Shown piece after piece: positions 22,140 to 33,564 of a stretch of DNA of 64,000 nucleotides. Position 1 is the stretch's first letter, and each line of letters starts with the position of its first letter. Made by a program: the position numbers and the translations under genes. The stretch is from positions 49,934,296-49,998,295 of the forward strand of contig NW_024609880.1 in the NCBI RefSeq assembly GCF_016920785.2. The letters are read 5' to 3'. This DNA comes from Ixodes scapularis. Its lineage: Eukaryota; Arthropoda; Arachnida; Ixodida; Ixodidae. The notes under the pieces are model-generated. The model ran no database searches. It saw nothing but the letters and a program-made list of their open reading frames with translations, and was not told the origin of the DNA.

Positions 22140-24620
22140 TCACTTTTTGTGCCACCGACGCGTAGTTCTAAAGAACTTTATACAGCTTAGTACACCTATG
22201 CACCGAGCAATTTTTTTGTGATGGTTAGTTATTTTTGTTTACAGCGACCCCGCTGTTATACTTCCATTTACAAAAACGAGGAGTAAAAAACGATGGCGAA
22301 AGCGTACGCATGAAAGGAGAACAACAACCTTAATTTCGAGATAACACCCAGTCTGGTGGTTTCAAGTGTTCGAGAGAAGCTGGGAAAAACAAAGGCAAAC
22401 GTAAACCCAGGCTACGAGTTGCAGAGCCAAAACAAACAGCTCTTTACTCATTAAACGCAAACATCTGTAGAGAGCGAAACCAGGTCGCTCCCATTCTAAT
22501 AAATAACAAGGCCTGACAGCTCAGTCTAAATAATTACTTTTGTTCGCAAACACGCCACGAGAGGTGTCTCAACCCTGTGACGTCGCCTGAAGTGGGACCC
22601 CCTTTTTCGCCCCTCGCCCTTCTGCGTAAAAGCACATGCGTAGGAATGAACCCCCTCTCATTGCTGGTCGTCGCTCGTTGCCCCTCCGCGATGTCTCAAC
22701 AAAATATATATGAATAAAGCGAAACGTTTATTTCTGTTATGAAATTTTTTTTTTCTAGTTAGAGTGTTTTGCGACTGGTTCGTTAATGAACGAGGCCTAA
22801 AAACAGTGTACGGGTGACGTGAATCGAAAACGGATATTTTTAACATGTGCAACCGACCTATTTGTATGCGTGGTAGTAGGCAATGAGCGCACTAAACAAG
22901 TAACAAAAAGAAACTAGATTTTTTTTTTCGCTTTTGAGCGGAGTTTTGTTAATTTTTGTTTTCCCATTAAGCTTTTTTTTTTTCATTTCAACTTGCTCAT
23001 GCAATTCAATTTTCATTTCTTTTTATCTCCCCTTATATATATATATATATATATATAAGGTGCTAGGACTGGCAAACTGAACATTTTTTTTTTATTCGTA
23101 AACTTTTTTTATATTTAAAAATGAGTCTAGTACGTTATCCAGTGCGAACTTTCTGGTCATGTCACCAACGGAAATGTCTAAAGCAATGTGTCTGATTGTC
23201 TGTAATTCTCCGTGAACAATAAAAATCCTTTAGTTTTGGTGGTCGAATTGTCGTGTACAACCTTACGTGAAATGAATTAATTCGTGGGAACATGATATAG
23301 GTGCGACCTTAATTTCCTAGTGTTTGCGTACAGCTGTCTAACGCTCTAGCCTAACTTCGGCAAGTCCTACTTTCAAACCGGGAACAATATAAATATTTTG
23401 CACCCACAAACTGTTTCGGACAATATACTTTCGCTGCATCTTGATGTCGGAAGTGCATAAGCAGAAAACAATCTGCCAAAGAAAAACAATTTCCTCCAAC
23501 TTCGTCAAGTGCTTCCATGTAAAGCAAACTTTTATTAACTTTTTTTAGTTCTTTTTTTTTATTGTCTAGTTTTTTGTTTGTTTTTTTTTTCAAATTGTGC
23601 ATGCAGCAGGCAACATTCACGCAGTTGTTACCGTTCAACACGCTTAATTCATCTCAGCATTTGTTTTTCTTTTTTTTTTTTTTTTTTTGCGGCGTTGAGC
23701 AAAGGCGTCTGGCCACGGGCACGATCCGGGGCTCAATTTTCACTTCACCGCCGGGTTAATATCGCAAATCACCATTTGTTTTGCTTAATTATCATGAACT
23801 GTGATTAATTCTGACTAAGTATGGCTTCTATTTGCTTTGCGTGCAATTGCAGTTTCTGCTAAAGCTTATGCATGATGCATGTTGTCTTGGCCCGTGTGCA
23901 ACGTTTTCTCCTTTCAGTGTACGGCTTTTTGCGTGAAATACAGCCCTTGAATGCATTCTTTTGTTATACCGAAGTGGAGAAACGGAAGAGATTATACACG
24001 AGTGAATGTATTTTATTTTTTGTGTTGGGGGGGGGGGGGGGGGGGGGGGGGCTGCGAACATCTCGGTACACCTACTTTTCTAAGACCCATGTTTAAGTCT
24101 CACACCAAAGTGCCCCTTTCCGTTACAAAGCCCAACCTCTCGGTGCGGAAGAAACGATCTTTAGAACACCGAAACGACACTTCATCATTACCACGCGAAT
24201 ATCCAACGCTCCTCTTTTCTGAACCCCGCGAAAGTACGCTTCTCCTCAAACATACTCTTAATGAGGTGAAGCCTACCACACAGAAACGCCCGCTCGGATT
24301 CGGAACTCAAGCTTTTCAATTAGGAGAGAAGAAGAAAAACAAAAGGGGTTGAGGGGGGGGGGGGGGGGGGGATTTAATTCCGCCACTAGGCTACGAAAAA
24401 TTGCGATTTTGTTAGACTCTTTCGAGAGTCGAAACTCATTATGCAAAAGTGGGTCAAGGCCGCACCGTTACATTTCGTGTCCGCGACTGTAAGTGACCTG
24501 ACACAAATCAAACCCATATTCAATCCCCACTTGAGCATACCCCGCACATCTTTCGGTCACACTTATCAAAGCGTCACGCGAGAAATAAATGCAACCATCG
24601 AGGCACAACACGGCGCGGCA
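22140..24620. other. no recognisable gene: AT-rich, microsatellites and homopolymers
   Basis: Includes a (TA)n run at about 23,037-23,057, poly-T blocks near 22,745, 22,918, 22,973, 23,085 and 23,670, and G runs at 24,027-24,051 and 24,353-24,371. Open frames are short and driven by composition. Confidence 0.5.
24027..24051. repeat. 25-base G homopolymer
   Basis: Uninterrupted G run. A second, 19-base G run lies at 24,353-24,371. Confidence 0.95.
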
Positions 24621-24635
24621 TTACTGTATCGAGGT

Positions 24636-24855
24636 AATCCCCACCCCTGCCCGTTTCGATCTGGATGAGCATCGTACCGGCGTGCGGTCGTGTATCACTG
24701 CTGCGTGGTGCACGTTAAAGACCCCAGGCTAGCGGTTGCACTGCACTGGCTATATTGCTCCTCTACACCTGGGAAACTCGTCGCCCGCTGAGGCAGACCA
24801 AGTTTTAGGCTGTATAAACATATACAAAACCCAATTCTTTTTTTTTTTATTTTGA
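24636..24855 (+). mobile_element. Ruka-like SINE, 5'-truncated
   Basis: Starts within or after the B-box region (ATCCCCACC..CCCGTTTCGATCTG), then shows CATCGTACCGGCG, CGGTCGTGTATCACTG, GTGGTGCACGTTAAAG, GCACTGCACTGGC, CTGGGAAACTCGTC and CTGAGGCAGACCAAGTTTTA, ending in a T-rich tail. The A box is lost. Confidence 0.85.
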
Positions 24856-24998
24856 GATGGATCAGAAAAACCCAATCCATGCGCACGAACGCGGCAGTTT
24901 ATTCTGTAAGAACTTACGGCGCGCCACAAGTCACTTAGCCTAAGAGAGCGACCCTTTGCTCACGTAATGCGGTAAACGAGGTGAACATATCAACCATA

Positions 24999-25830
24999 TA
25001 CAGGGTGTTTCATTTTTAATTCGAACAGATTTGTTTTTATTTTTAAATCCGTAAACGATACATTAACGCGGTATGTTCATGCGAGTTATACGGCAGGGGG
25101 CAATACATAGGCGGCTAAGTTTCATGATAAGTCGGATAATCAATTAAAATTTCTTAATTTAGTTTTAGGTAGGGAAGATAAACATGTGGTCTTCATTAAG
25201 AGTTTGCTGAGCGTCATGAAAACCACTAGATCAATCAATCTTAGAACGACTTGAAGCACGTGGGAAACGCGGGAGTGCCCCGAAGTTACCACTCGTGGAG
25301 CAGGCTCAAAGCTAGCGGTGGAGAAACGCGCAATCAATCATCCGCGTTTCCCCACAACCGCCTCGGTGGCTCCCAAATAAAATTAAAAAAAATAAAAATA
25401 AAAAAACTTTGTGGCTTGAAGGCAAAAAGCCGGCCTACAGATCCCCAAGCGGCGGGTTCGAATCTCGGCTGAGGTGCCCGCAATCTGACGGAGGCTTATC
25501 GCGGTGAAGGCGCCCGTAACCAAGCTTTCGGCTACGCGTCAAAAAAAAGAACAGGTGGTTACAATTAATTTTTAATTTTCCGCGTGCCAAATGCCCTTCA
25601 TTGGTTTGGCACATAAAAAAAAATTGTTTTCCCACTGCTAGCTTTGCGCCAGCTGCACGAGTGGTTTGGTAACCCTAGTGGTTATCGGTGATGTTCAGAG
25701 AGTTTCTAATTGAAACCATAAGTTTATTTTCAGTAATTAAAACGTGAATTACTTTTTTTTTAATTATTCAAATCGGCTCGAAGATTATCCGCTTTTTTTT
25801 TTCCTGGCCGTCTAACTTACCTACCCAAAC
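24999..25830. mobile_element. TACAGGGTG-family inverted-repeat element, copy 2, carrying a SINE
   Basis: Begins TACAGGGTGTTTCATTTTT. Subterminal arms match in inverse: AAAATTTCTTAATTTAG.. GTCTTCATTAAG.. and, near 25,670-25,760, CTCTAATTGAAACC-like text whose reverse reads GGTTTCAATTAGAAAC, as in copy 1. The right end is not exact. A tRNA-like SINE at 25,360-25,550 sits in the middle. Confidence 0.6.
25360..25550 (+). mobile_element. second tRNA-derived SINE, inside the TACAGGGTG element
   Basis: A head ACCGCCTCGGTGGCTC, then an A-rich interruption, then GGCGGGTTCGAATCTCGGC with a clear B box GGTTCGAATCT, then GACGGAGGCTTATCGCGG and GCGCCCGTAACC. Tick genomes carry a CCTCGGTGGCTC... SINE type distinct from the Ruka-like one; this copy is disrupted in the head. 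Confidence 0.6.
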
Positions 25831-25834
25831 CGGA

Positions 25835-26271
25835 TTAATGTATATTTTACGGAATTTTATATATAAAATATAATTCTGTTGGAATAAAAATCAGACACAC
25901 ATGTATAATGAAACAAGCGTACCTCACCTATCTGAAGTATAGTTTATCGAATGAAGCAACCCACCGCATGCACGGATGTGTATGAACATGTACCCTTCGC
26001 CTTTGTGTGTGTACTCATTCGGTGTTTCGAGTCGGTTTAATTTTTTTTTTTTATGATTATCTTCTAGATGTTGAAAGAAGCTATTCTCGTTCACATCTAC
26101 ATCGCAAAAGCCACCGTGAAGAAATTATGAATCATATATTTACGAAGAAGAATGATTTTTATAAACGTGCTGAGTACATTTTCACGTTTTTTAGTTATTA
26201 AATTTTGAACTATAGAACGAAAAAGTTGCGAGTCTTTTTATCTGTTGTGCAACAAATAAAAGAAGAACATA
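25835..26271. other. no recognisable gene: AT-rich spacer
   Basis: AT-rich sequence between two transposons, with no ORF of note. Confidence 0.4.
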
Positions 26272-26275
26272 TTAA

Positions 26276-26927
26276 AGGACCCATGAAACGATTTTTGGGT
26301 TGGGATAAATCATTTAGATTGGGATTTTACTAATAGCACATCGTTCAGTGGGCAAAAAGAAAAAAGGTAGAAAGTCAAAAGCCCGACTTTCAGTGCGAAA
26401 ATTTGAAAACAGAGCGGACTATTTCGTACCTCCTCCCCTTCGCAACCTCTCCGCCTTTTCACTGTGATACATCCGCGGTCCCAAAAGCGCGTCATCGGGT
26501 CCAAACTGACGTCACACGCAACCGGACCTCACTTATTCCCTTCACCCCTAAGCTGACATTTCGGTGGAAGCTACGCGCTTGCCGGACCAATCAGCCACCT
26601 CCCTTTGATCACCTGACTTCATTCTCTGCAGCCACATTTGCCACGCTCACGTGGCAAGTGTGGCTGGCCCAACGAGCACGTAGCTTCAACAGCACTGTCA
26701 GCTTCGGAATGAACGGGGTGGGGAAAGCAACTTTATTATGAATTTTGAGCGACAAGCTAATCTTCTAGGGGGAGAATGGATGTGTCCGGGGATTACACAA
26801 ACCAGGTTCCGAGCGAGAGGGGCCTCCCTTCTTTTCGTCTTCTTAAACTGTTTGGTGGAATGCGCGATTTATGAGTTGAGGAGGAAACCTAAACAGTAAA
26901 AAGTTGGAAAAGCGTTTCATGACCCCT
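26276..26927. mobile_element. TTAA-flanked MITE, copy 1 (complete)
   Basis: TTAA flanks both ends (26,272-26,275 and 26,928-26,931). The left end reads AGGACCCATGAAACGATTTT; the right end reversed is AGGGGTCATGAAACGCTTTT. A TTAA duplication is the piggyBac signature, though these ends lack the usual CCYT start, so the superfamily is tentative. The interior has no transposase. The right half (GCCTCC..TTGATCACC.. GGCTGGCCCAACGAGCACG) recurs at 50.07-50.22 kb. Confidence 0.7.
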
Positions 26928-27415
26928 TTAAGAAGTTGTATAAGTAGCAGATGGAGAGTATTTAGAGTCAAATGCATGTATGCGAAAGCTTGTTCACGGG
27001 CGTTTGTATACTAAACTACCTCAACTGCGAAACAGAAAGAAAAAAATTTCGTTTTGAAAATTAAAGAGCAAACTCTTCAATGCGAATATCACGTTGTCGT
27101 TGTTGTCTTTTTTTTTGTGTGTGTGTGTTTTTTTTTTTTTTTTTTTGCCATCTAGAAACAGTTTATTTTTTCTTTCTTTTCTCCATAAAAGCACTCAATG
27201 AAGAAGTTTCTAAGAGCTTTGTGCTTGATATCAAACCAACATTTATTTACGACGCCATTCTCGAGGGTGATAATCATCCTTCTTCAAACAACCACATATT
27301 AGGTAGCACGTACAGTTTAGTTTACTTTTATCCTTTGCTTTTATTATGTTGTGCCTCGTAATTATTCAAGACGCTACCCAGCTTCTTAAAAAAGAATAAA
27401 ACAAGAAACTAAAAG

Positions 27416-27730
27416 GGGCAATAGAATTTATGCGACAACAAGTTTTAATGAAACATTATACGGAATTTCAAAAACCTGAACCACGGTATCTTTCCTTTTT
27501 TGTTTTTCCTCTCGAAGCCACTGTATGAATGTTTCCTTCCCTCACGCAATACTCATCTTCCTTAAAAAAAAAAAAAAAAACTATAGGGGAACACAACAAT
27601 GGGGGTATAGAATTTATGCGCCAACAATTTCCAAAGAAACATTATACTGCGGTAGCTTTTTTTTTTTTTTTTCGAAATCATTGTATGATTGTATCCCTTC
27701 CACACAAGTTCTGCTTTCACTTTTTTTTGT
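27416..27730. repeat. two diverged tandem copies of about 150-185 bp
   Basis: ATAGAATTTATGCGACAAC.. then AAACATTATAC.. (27,423 on) repeats as ATAGAATTTATGCGCCAAC.. AAACATTATAC (27,608 on). Both are followed by a T-run and TGTATGA.TGT.TCCCTTCC-like text. Confidence 0.7.
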
Positions 27731-27949
27731 AAAATAACACGTAAAGTGCTTTAAAGCACAGACGGCACAAATACACGACTCTGGCATTTCCATCCAAACC
27801 GTTAGAGAGGAAAGAAACTGGAAACTCACAACAGTCTTTGTTGTAAATAGCTGGGTCCTAGCAAGAAAACCTCGAGTGCAACGGCCCAGCAAGATTCAAG
27901 CCTCCCGCATTTTACGATCACTAGATGCGGTTTCGAGTCAAACACGACG

Positions 27950-28160
27950 GCGAAACAACCTTTCTATAATGTTTCATCTCACGATGGACCACACAGGACG
28001 CTGCGAGCCCTCAAAGCCAGTCACATGCCGCGTCACTGTCACGTGACCTTCGAGTGGGACGCAGCGACCCCCGGGGGATGTAGTGACGTCATACGTTCAC
28101 AGCGCTGCGATTGGCTGGGATGACTCGTAGCGTCCGCAGCGGTGCACCATGGGATAAGAC
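27950..28160. repeat. dispersed repeat with central CACGTGAC, copy 2
   Basis: Contains GTCACGTGACC at 28,040 and, downstream, ATTGGCTGGGATGACTCG and TCCGCAGCGGTG, aligned with copy 1 (ATTGGCTGGGAAGGCTCG, TCCGCTGTGG). Confidence 0.45.
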
Positions 28161-28964
28161 AAGGCATAGCTGACTGAAAAAAAAAAAACGAATAAAACGA
28201 GCAGAGCTTGGGTGGTAAATCTTTTGAACGTTTCTTTTTTTTTTTTTTTTAGTCCGAGAAAAGTTGCTTATGTTCAAAAGGAATCCAAACAACTAAGCGA
28301 GCCGATTCACGAAGCATGTCACGCGTCTTGTTGTCTTTATGTCTTCAATGTGAGCTTGAGAGAAAGAGAGCGGAAGACGTTTGTATGTCATCGTGTCGCC
28401 TTTGTTATTACCGTCGTTTCTGCGACGCCACTTCGAAGCTCAGCGCAAAACATTTAATTCCAAGAAGGCTGAACTGTGTCTTCTGAATGTTAATGGCCAA
28501 TGCACGCACACAAAAAAAAAAATGTGGAACGTTTCGCGATTTAGTCCGAAAAAAACTTCAACAATACTCCAGAAAAAAAAAAGCGAGCAATATTTTTATT
28601 CTTGATTTACTTTCGTAGCAAATGGTGCTCAAAAAGCAACTATAAACGACGCAAAGTGGTACCAAAACCGCGTGTTATTGTCTGTGTTTTAAATGTATTT
28701 GCGTCGAAACGAGTGGAAACAAACTGCCGACAGCTAAATAAAAACGAGACATTGAACCTTGGAGATGGTAACACAGCTAGAGGTCAATCGAATATAGGCA
28801 TTTGGCGATTCTATATACTTGGCGACAAATTTATGCTGCCATGAAGTCAACACTGTATGTTCCCATGTGCTCGCTCCCTTTTCGCTTCTGAAATGCCACT
28901 GGAAGTTGCCCCGGTGTGTACTTCAAGGTTGCTCAAGCGAAGTTTCGCCAAAACAATACAACTT

Positions 28965-29115
28965 GTAACCAGACTCTTTTAACGTGCATCATTCAGTAGT
29001 GCTTACACAACCGCACGCTGGGGCAATAGGCATTTATATTTTAACCCGCAAGGACAGAAGATTTGGCCCAGTATTCATGAGTTCTGCAGTACGAGCGTTC
29101 GCTCTACGTCCCCCG
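28965..29115 (-). mobile_element. Ruka-like SINE remnant
   Basis: Minus strand: CTCGTACTGCAGAAC, then GCGTGCGGTTGTGTAAGC, ACTGAATGATGCACGTT and AAAAGAGTCTGG. It is diverged, and the B-box region is lost. Confidence 0.5.
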
Positions 29116-30681
29116 GGCTTCAGGACGCCAATATACTAACGAATTCACCAGACGGGCGAGCAACATTTGCGCTACCTTGTTTATAGAGAGCGTTAAAACG
29201 AGCCCGTATTGTGACCAAGACGAGTTTCCTACGAAAACGCGTGTCTTGCTGTTTCCAATTGGGGCAGTATAGGCCTCTTAATATCGTTGCGGTAACAACA
29301 TGTCTGTGGTATCAAACTTTTCCGGCGGGCAGAATTCAAAACACCGATTTTCGCAATAATATTTGTCGCATATTCAATGAGCGCGCAACATTTTGAATGG
29401 GCAGCGAAAAATGCTAATTTACCCCCTTATGCCGGTTTTCGCGATGTCATCAAACGAATGCTTCCTCGCAAACAGGCAAAACAAAAATTGTAAACAGCGT
29501 CGTTTTTTGTTATGTTGCGCGACCACGCCAAGCGCATACAATATTTTTCAAAAGTCTCGACACTCCCATTGTTGTAATTCCCTCTAGCACAGGGCAGTAA
29601 ACACGGGAGCTGAGCGTGGCGAATTTTGAGTGACCACATCGGAGCTCCCGAGAGGACGAACGAGAAGGAGGGCGACTGAAGACTGGAAAAATAAAGCAGA
29701 CGACAGGTTATACGTATTCGTTATTCCGCGACGTGTCGAGTCTCTTCAATGGCTTGTCAACTTTAGTTGTTCCTTTTGAATATACACAACGGAGGACGCC
29801 GGTCTTTTTTCGCTAAAAATAGATCTAAAAAAAATTACTGAGGGCCCAACCTCGTGATTAATATGTGCTTCTCCCTCGCGTTTATTAAAACCTCGCCACC
29901 ATTTCAGGCATACCGAGACCAAAATGTCTGCCGAGGTGACATGGAAAGACGTCAGACTCTTTTTGCTTCGCCTCTATAGGTACATCGCATAAACTTTGTG
30001 CTTTAGCGCCGGCACGGCTCGGCGCGCGTTGTCTCGGATCGGCTCGGCTTCGTCTCCGCGCGGCTGAGCCTGCCGGTGTCCTGTGTCCGCTCTTACTGCT
30101 GGCCACCCTGTTATTACTTCGGAAGCCATCTTCGGACGCGACGCGTGGACGACAGCAGCCGTTAGACGCGGAACGGCGCCAACGGAAGGGACTCCTAGGC
30201 GGAGTCGTCTGCCCTTCGTCGCCGTAGCAAAAAAAAACAAGAATATCATAATAAGGGAAACGACTATAGCTTTCTTCTGTTCGATATAAAGCTCGGTGAA
30301 TGCAATATACCACACACACGTCACCGGAAGTCGGGGCGGGGGTGGACGTGTCCAAAATATGACCGGTGTGGTAATAGCGGTTATTTCTTATTCGTGTTAT
30401 TGTTTCTTCTTTGTCTGTCTCGTCCAGCTTAGTGTCACTAGAGAGGGAGACAGACAGACACAGAGAACCCCGAAGCGGGAGGGGTACGTTTGTGAAGGGT
30501 CAGAGGGTTGCGGAAGTCCATGACTCTGGGCAAAATGTATAAGGTAAGGTGTTGGGTTCCCGTCTCCCTGGAGGCGGCAGAGTGGCCTTTCCGTTGCTGC
30601 GCGGTGTCTATTGGACGCGCGCACTCATCCAGCGCCGTCGGTTTTCCTCCGACTTGGATGGTACACCCAGGGTTCCTCGTC

Positions 30682-30725
30682 TATATATGCCGCTCCAGGC
30701 CTTCGCAGTCTCAGATCAAGCGTTC
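30682..30725 (+). promoter_or_regulatory. possible TATA core promoter, unsupported downstream
   Basis: TATATAT at 30,682 with GC-rich flanks, and a TCAG-type initiator about 30-40 bases later (CAGTCTCAGATC). No exon or retroviral LTR could be attached to it, so this is only a sequence resemblance. Confidence 0.15.
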
Positions 30726-30891
30726 GAGTGTTGGGTGTGCTATCGGTGCAGGTCTTGCGCATTACGGTAACTATAACGCTACGCTTAGTGTCGGCGCTCT
30801 ATTTTCCCCTATTGACGGACGCCGCCACAACGGTCGTTCGTCCGTCCGCGCCGCGAGACAATGCGTCGGTGGCTCGGGGGTCGATTCCACC

Positions 30892-31146
30892 CTATAGACC
30901 TTTTTTCGTGTACTCTCCTCCCCAGCCACCTGATAGGCATATCCGGTATGGGCGACGAAAAAATAATAAAAATTTCAACCTGCAAATAAGAAAAAAGGAG
31001 AGGGGAGGCAAAACGAAAATGGGTAACGGGTACGCTTACATTCTAAAAGTATTCTATTGGCGTGGCGACGCCAAAACAATGTTTTCACCCATATTGGAAG
31101 TGATGACAATTCAAGATGGCGGCGCCCTTGCGAAAAAGGTCTATAG
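30892..31146. mobile_element. MITE-like unit with 17-bp inverted ends
   Basis: CTATAGACCTTTTTTCG at 30,892 and its near-perfect inverse (GCGAAAAAGGTCTATAG) ending at 31,146. The interior ends are otherwise dissimilar, with a palindrome around TTGGCGTGGCGACGCCAA near 31,060. Confidence 0.5.
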
Positions 31147-31710
31147 AAGACTATGCCCGCGCCTTTCTCGACCAAACCGCATTCCTCCACGCAGTGTTGC
31201 TCACCTCGCGTCAGCATCCTCCGCTTCTTCCAGTGTCTCGCAACCAGCACGACGTTAGTACGCGACAATGCGAAGACGGACACGTGTGCCGGTTTGCGGC
31301 ATCTCTCGTGAGAGCTTCAGGGTCGTTTTGTCTGTTGTGAAGCGTCTTAAGCAAGCAGCAAGTTTCTGCGATTGGCCAACGGCGTGGCGCTGACCTATCG
31401 CAGCAGGCGGCGATGTCAATGTCCCTTTTTCCCGCTGTCTCGCATAGCCCCCCAGGAGAGTGGAAAGCGCACTTCTTGCATCTAACGCAAAGGCACGTTG
31501 GCAAAAACTGGTTGATAACTGACAACGTTGAATCTACTCATAAATTAGGACCGAGTGTCGTTACCCTAAAGTGTAGCACGCTAGAGTGACTCTAGTCATC
31601 TATAGAGTGGCAAACAAGGAAGGTCGAACGCATTTTGTAAGCGGTTCTTGGTTACTTGAGTGACGCCAACTGGACACGTGTAGCAGAATAACGCGTTACT
31701 AGGCAGACTG

Positions 31711-31910
31711 TATAGGAAGTATTCACTGGACGCCATATTTGTGGGTGCTCTTTAGAGCGCATGCTCATAACGAGCTCACATCAATAGGCTGCTAAGACCG
31801 GCAATCTTGATGGTGCGGAATGCACGTTGCAAAAGAACCGTGGAAGCTCGGCGTCAGAACGCGCTCAGCAGTCGCGCACACAACTATGGCCGCCAGTGAA
31901 TACTCCCTAT
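31711..31910. mobile_element. 200-bp MITE, TATAGGGAGTATTCACTGG family
   Basis: Left end TATAGGAAGTATTCACTGG, then CGCCATATTTGTG; right end reversed TATAGGGAGTATTCACTGG, then GGCCATAGTTGTG. Arms of about 35 bp agree. A TA-type insertion is possible; a TSD was not resolved. Confidence 0.8.
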
Positions 31911-32010
31911 ACTAGGTGAAGAATACTCGAGTCGCGTGAACACCGGTTCAGTTTTCTCGGCTGACAGAAATGGGTGTACGTCGAGCTTGTGTGACTTGTG
32001 GCAAATTGCG

Positions 32011-32433
32011 CCGGTATAGGCCTTTCCAGTGTTTACAAATCCACAGCTCAGCGTGCGATCTGCACAGCTCAGCACGCGCGTGTGCGTCGCTCCGGAAAAC
32101 GAGCAAAGCACGCGCCATACGCACGAACACTGGAAATGGCACCGGCCATACGCTCTTTCTTGGAAAGGTCTATAGACGCTTTCAGCGCGCGCCAAATTGA
32201 GCCGCCATAGCCGACCTTCTCTTGACTTACCGACATGCCAAACCACTGAAGCGAGCGTTGACGAGCCTCCACAAAGGTCTATGCCGGGGGGAAGGACACA
32301 GTAAAACTTACAATAGCAATAACCTGTCCTGCTGTGGTAGTGATGAAGTGGAGTGAACGGAATAATAGGAAACAAAAGCTGAAGGTCGGTTATGGCGCCG
32401 CCCATGCACAAATGCCTGAAAGCGTCTATAGAT
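32011..32433. mobile_element. pair of adjacent foldbacks
   Basis: An inner pair GTATAGGCCTTTCCAGTG (32,015) and its inverse near 32,128-32,152 is followed by a larger pair: TCTATAGACGCTTTCAG (32,169) with CCGCCATAGCCGACCTTC, and its inverse at 32,380-32,432 (GAAGGTCGGTTATGGCGCCG, CTGAAAGCGTCTATAGA). A minus-strand 207-residue frame (31,884-32,507) crosses this and has no known motif; I treat it as chance. Confidence 0.65.
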
Positions 32434-32928
32434 TTGGAGCGATCCGAAAACCGCTCCTTGCGCGCGCGTTTAGAGCAGCAGATGCTAGCTTGCGTTTGCA
32501 CGTGCATAAAGATACCAAAAAGAAAAAAAGGCTCTTTGTAACCGCTCGAAGTCTACCAGATCCAGAAGCAAAACCAATTCCGAGCACATAACAAGTCCGC
32601 GGGGGGTATTATACGTCACACACAGACGTAACGTATAACACATTATGCGTTACGCACAGGCGTAACTACCCCCCATACCGCGAACTTCTTTCTTCGTTAA
32701 TGAGGGAAACACTATTATTAAATGATCGAGAGCATGCTCAATATAAATAAGATCACGGGAGTCGTACTTCAAGGCAGCACTTGTTCGCGAGTGTGTTGCT
32801 GAAAGTTGAATCTTTTTTTTTTTTTTTCGGTTGCTTACAACATTTATCTACGAAATCGAGATTAACACACTTAGCTTGTACCAACGTAACAATTTTTGAT
32901 GATGTTTTGCACTTTCTCGATACCTTAA

Positions 32929-33559
32929 AGGGGCGATGCAACAATTTTTGTACTTTGCGCAAATACCGCTTAGAACGGATCCCTGACATTAATGACCTAT
33001 GAAACACGCGTTCGTTTTTCACCCCACGCAATAGAAGTCCCAGAAAAAAAAAAATTAAAGAAAAACGAGCAGCGTTCACCCCCTCAACTCGCTGCCAGAA
33101 CAAGCGGCCACGTGATCTGGAGCCGATTATATGCCGCCAATGTTGATCATAGCCACGCGCTGGGGTTGGCAAAGCACAGGGCACGCGCTGAGTTCCAGAT
33201 ATTGTTATGGCTCGGCTATTGTCGTCGTTGCAGCGATTCGACACGGGCCAATACCCGGATGCTCCTCGAGCTATAGATTATCACGAGCCCAAATCGAGTG
33301 CCCACGCAATGCTCGGGTCCAATCTATGAACAGCATTCAAATATCGTCATATGGGTGTACTGCGATCCCCACGTTACGTCATCAAAATTTTCAAAGGAGA
33401 GATTGAATGAAAATGATCGCTTTTGTCCTCGAAATTACACCGCAACAAAGGAGTTTCTTGGCCAGTGGAGTTGCGTGCGAGTATCCTTGACTCCCACTAG
33501 TGCCAGTAAGTTCGTGTATATTAAAAAATATTCCAATTGAATATCGTTGCACAGCTCCT
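32929..33559. mobile_element. TTAA-flanked MITE, copy 2 (divergent)
   Basis: TTAA at 32,925-32,928 and 33,560-33,563. Left AGGGGCGATGCAACAATTTT; right reversed AGGAGCTGTGCAACGATATT. The same TTAA plus AGG layout is seen at 26.3 kb but in a different subfamily. Confidence 0.65.
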
Positions 33560-33564
33560 TTAAC

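Larger units (their letters stand above)
26935..30885. other. no recognisable gene: mixed unassigned sequence
   Basis: Holds a 27.4-27.7 kb duplicated pair, the second CACGTGAC repeat (27,950), a SINE remnant (28,970) and GC-rich open frames at 29.9-30.9 kb without motifs. One minus-strand frame there (29,885-30,355) is Arg- and Ser-rich and appears compositional. Confidence 0.45.

Noticed and set aside
29885..30355. Possible 5' exon of a host gene (GC-rich, ATGGCTTCC start on minus)
   Set aside because: No splice donor of GT type follows the frame and no conserved residue is apparent.
30682..30900. LTR retrotransposon end with TATA box
   Set aside because: No matching second LTR, primer-binding site or gag/pol similarity was found around it.
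31884..32507. A 207-residue minus-strand open frame
   Set aside because: It crosses a foldback repeat and has no recognisable motif; its length is explained by inverted-repeat and GC composition.
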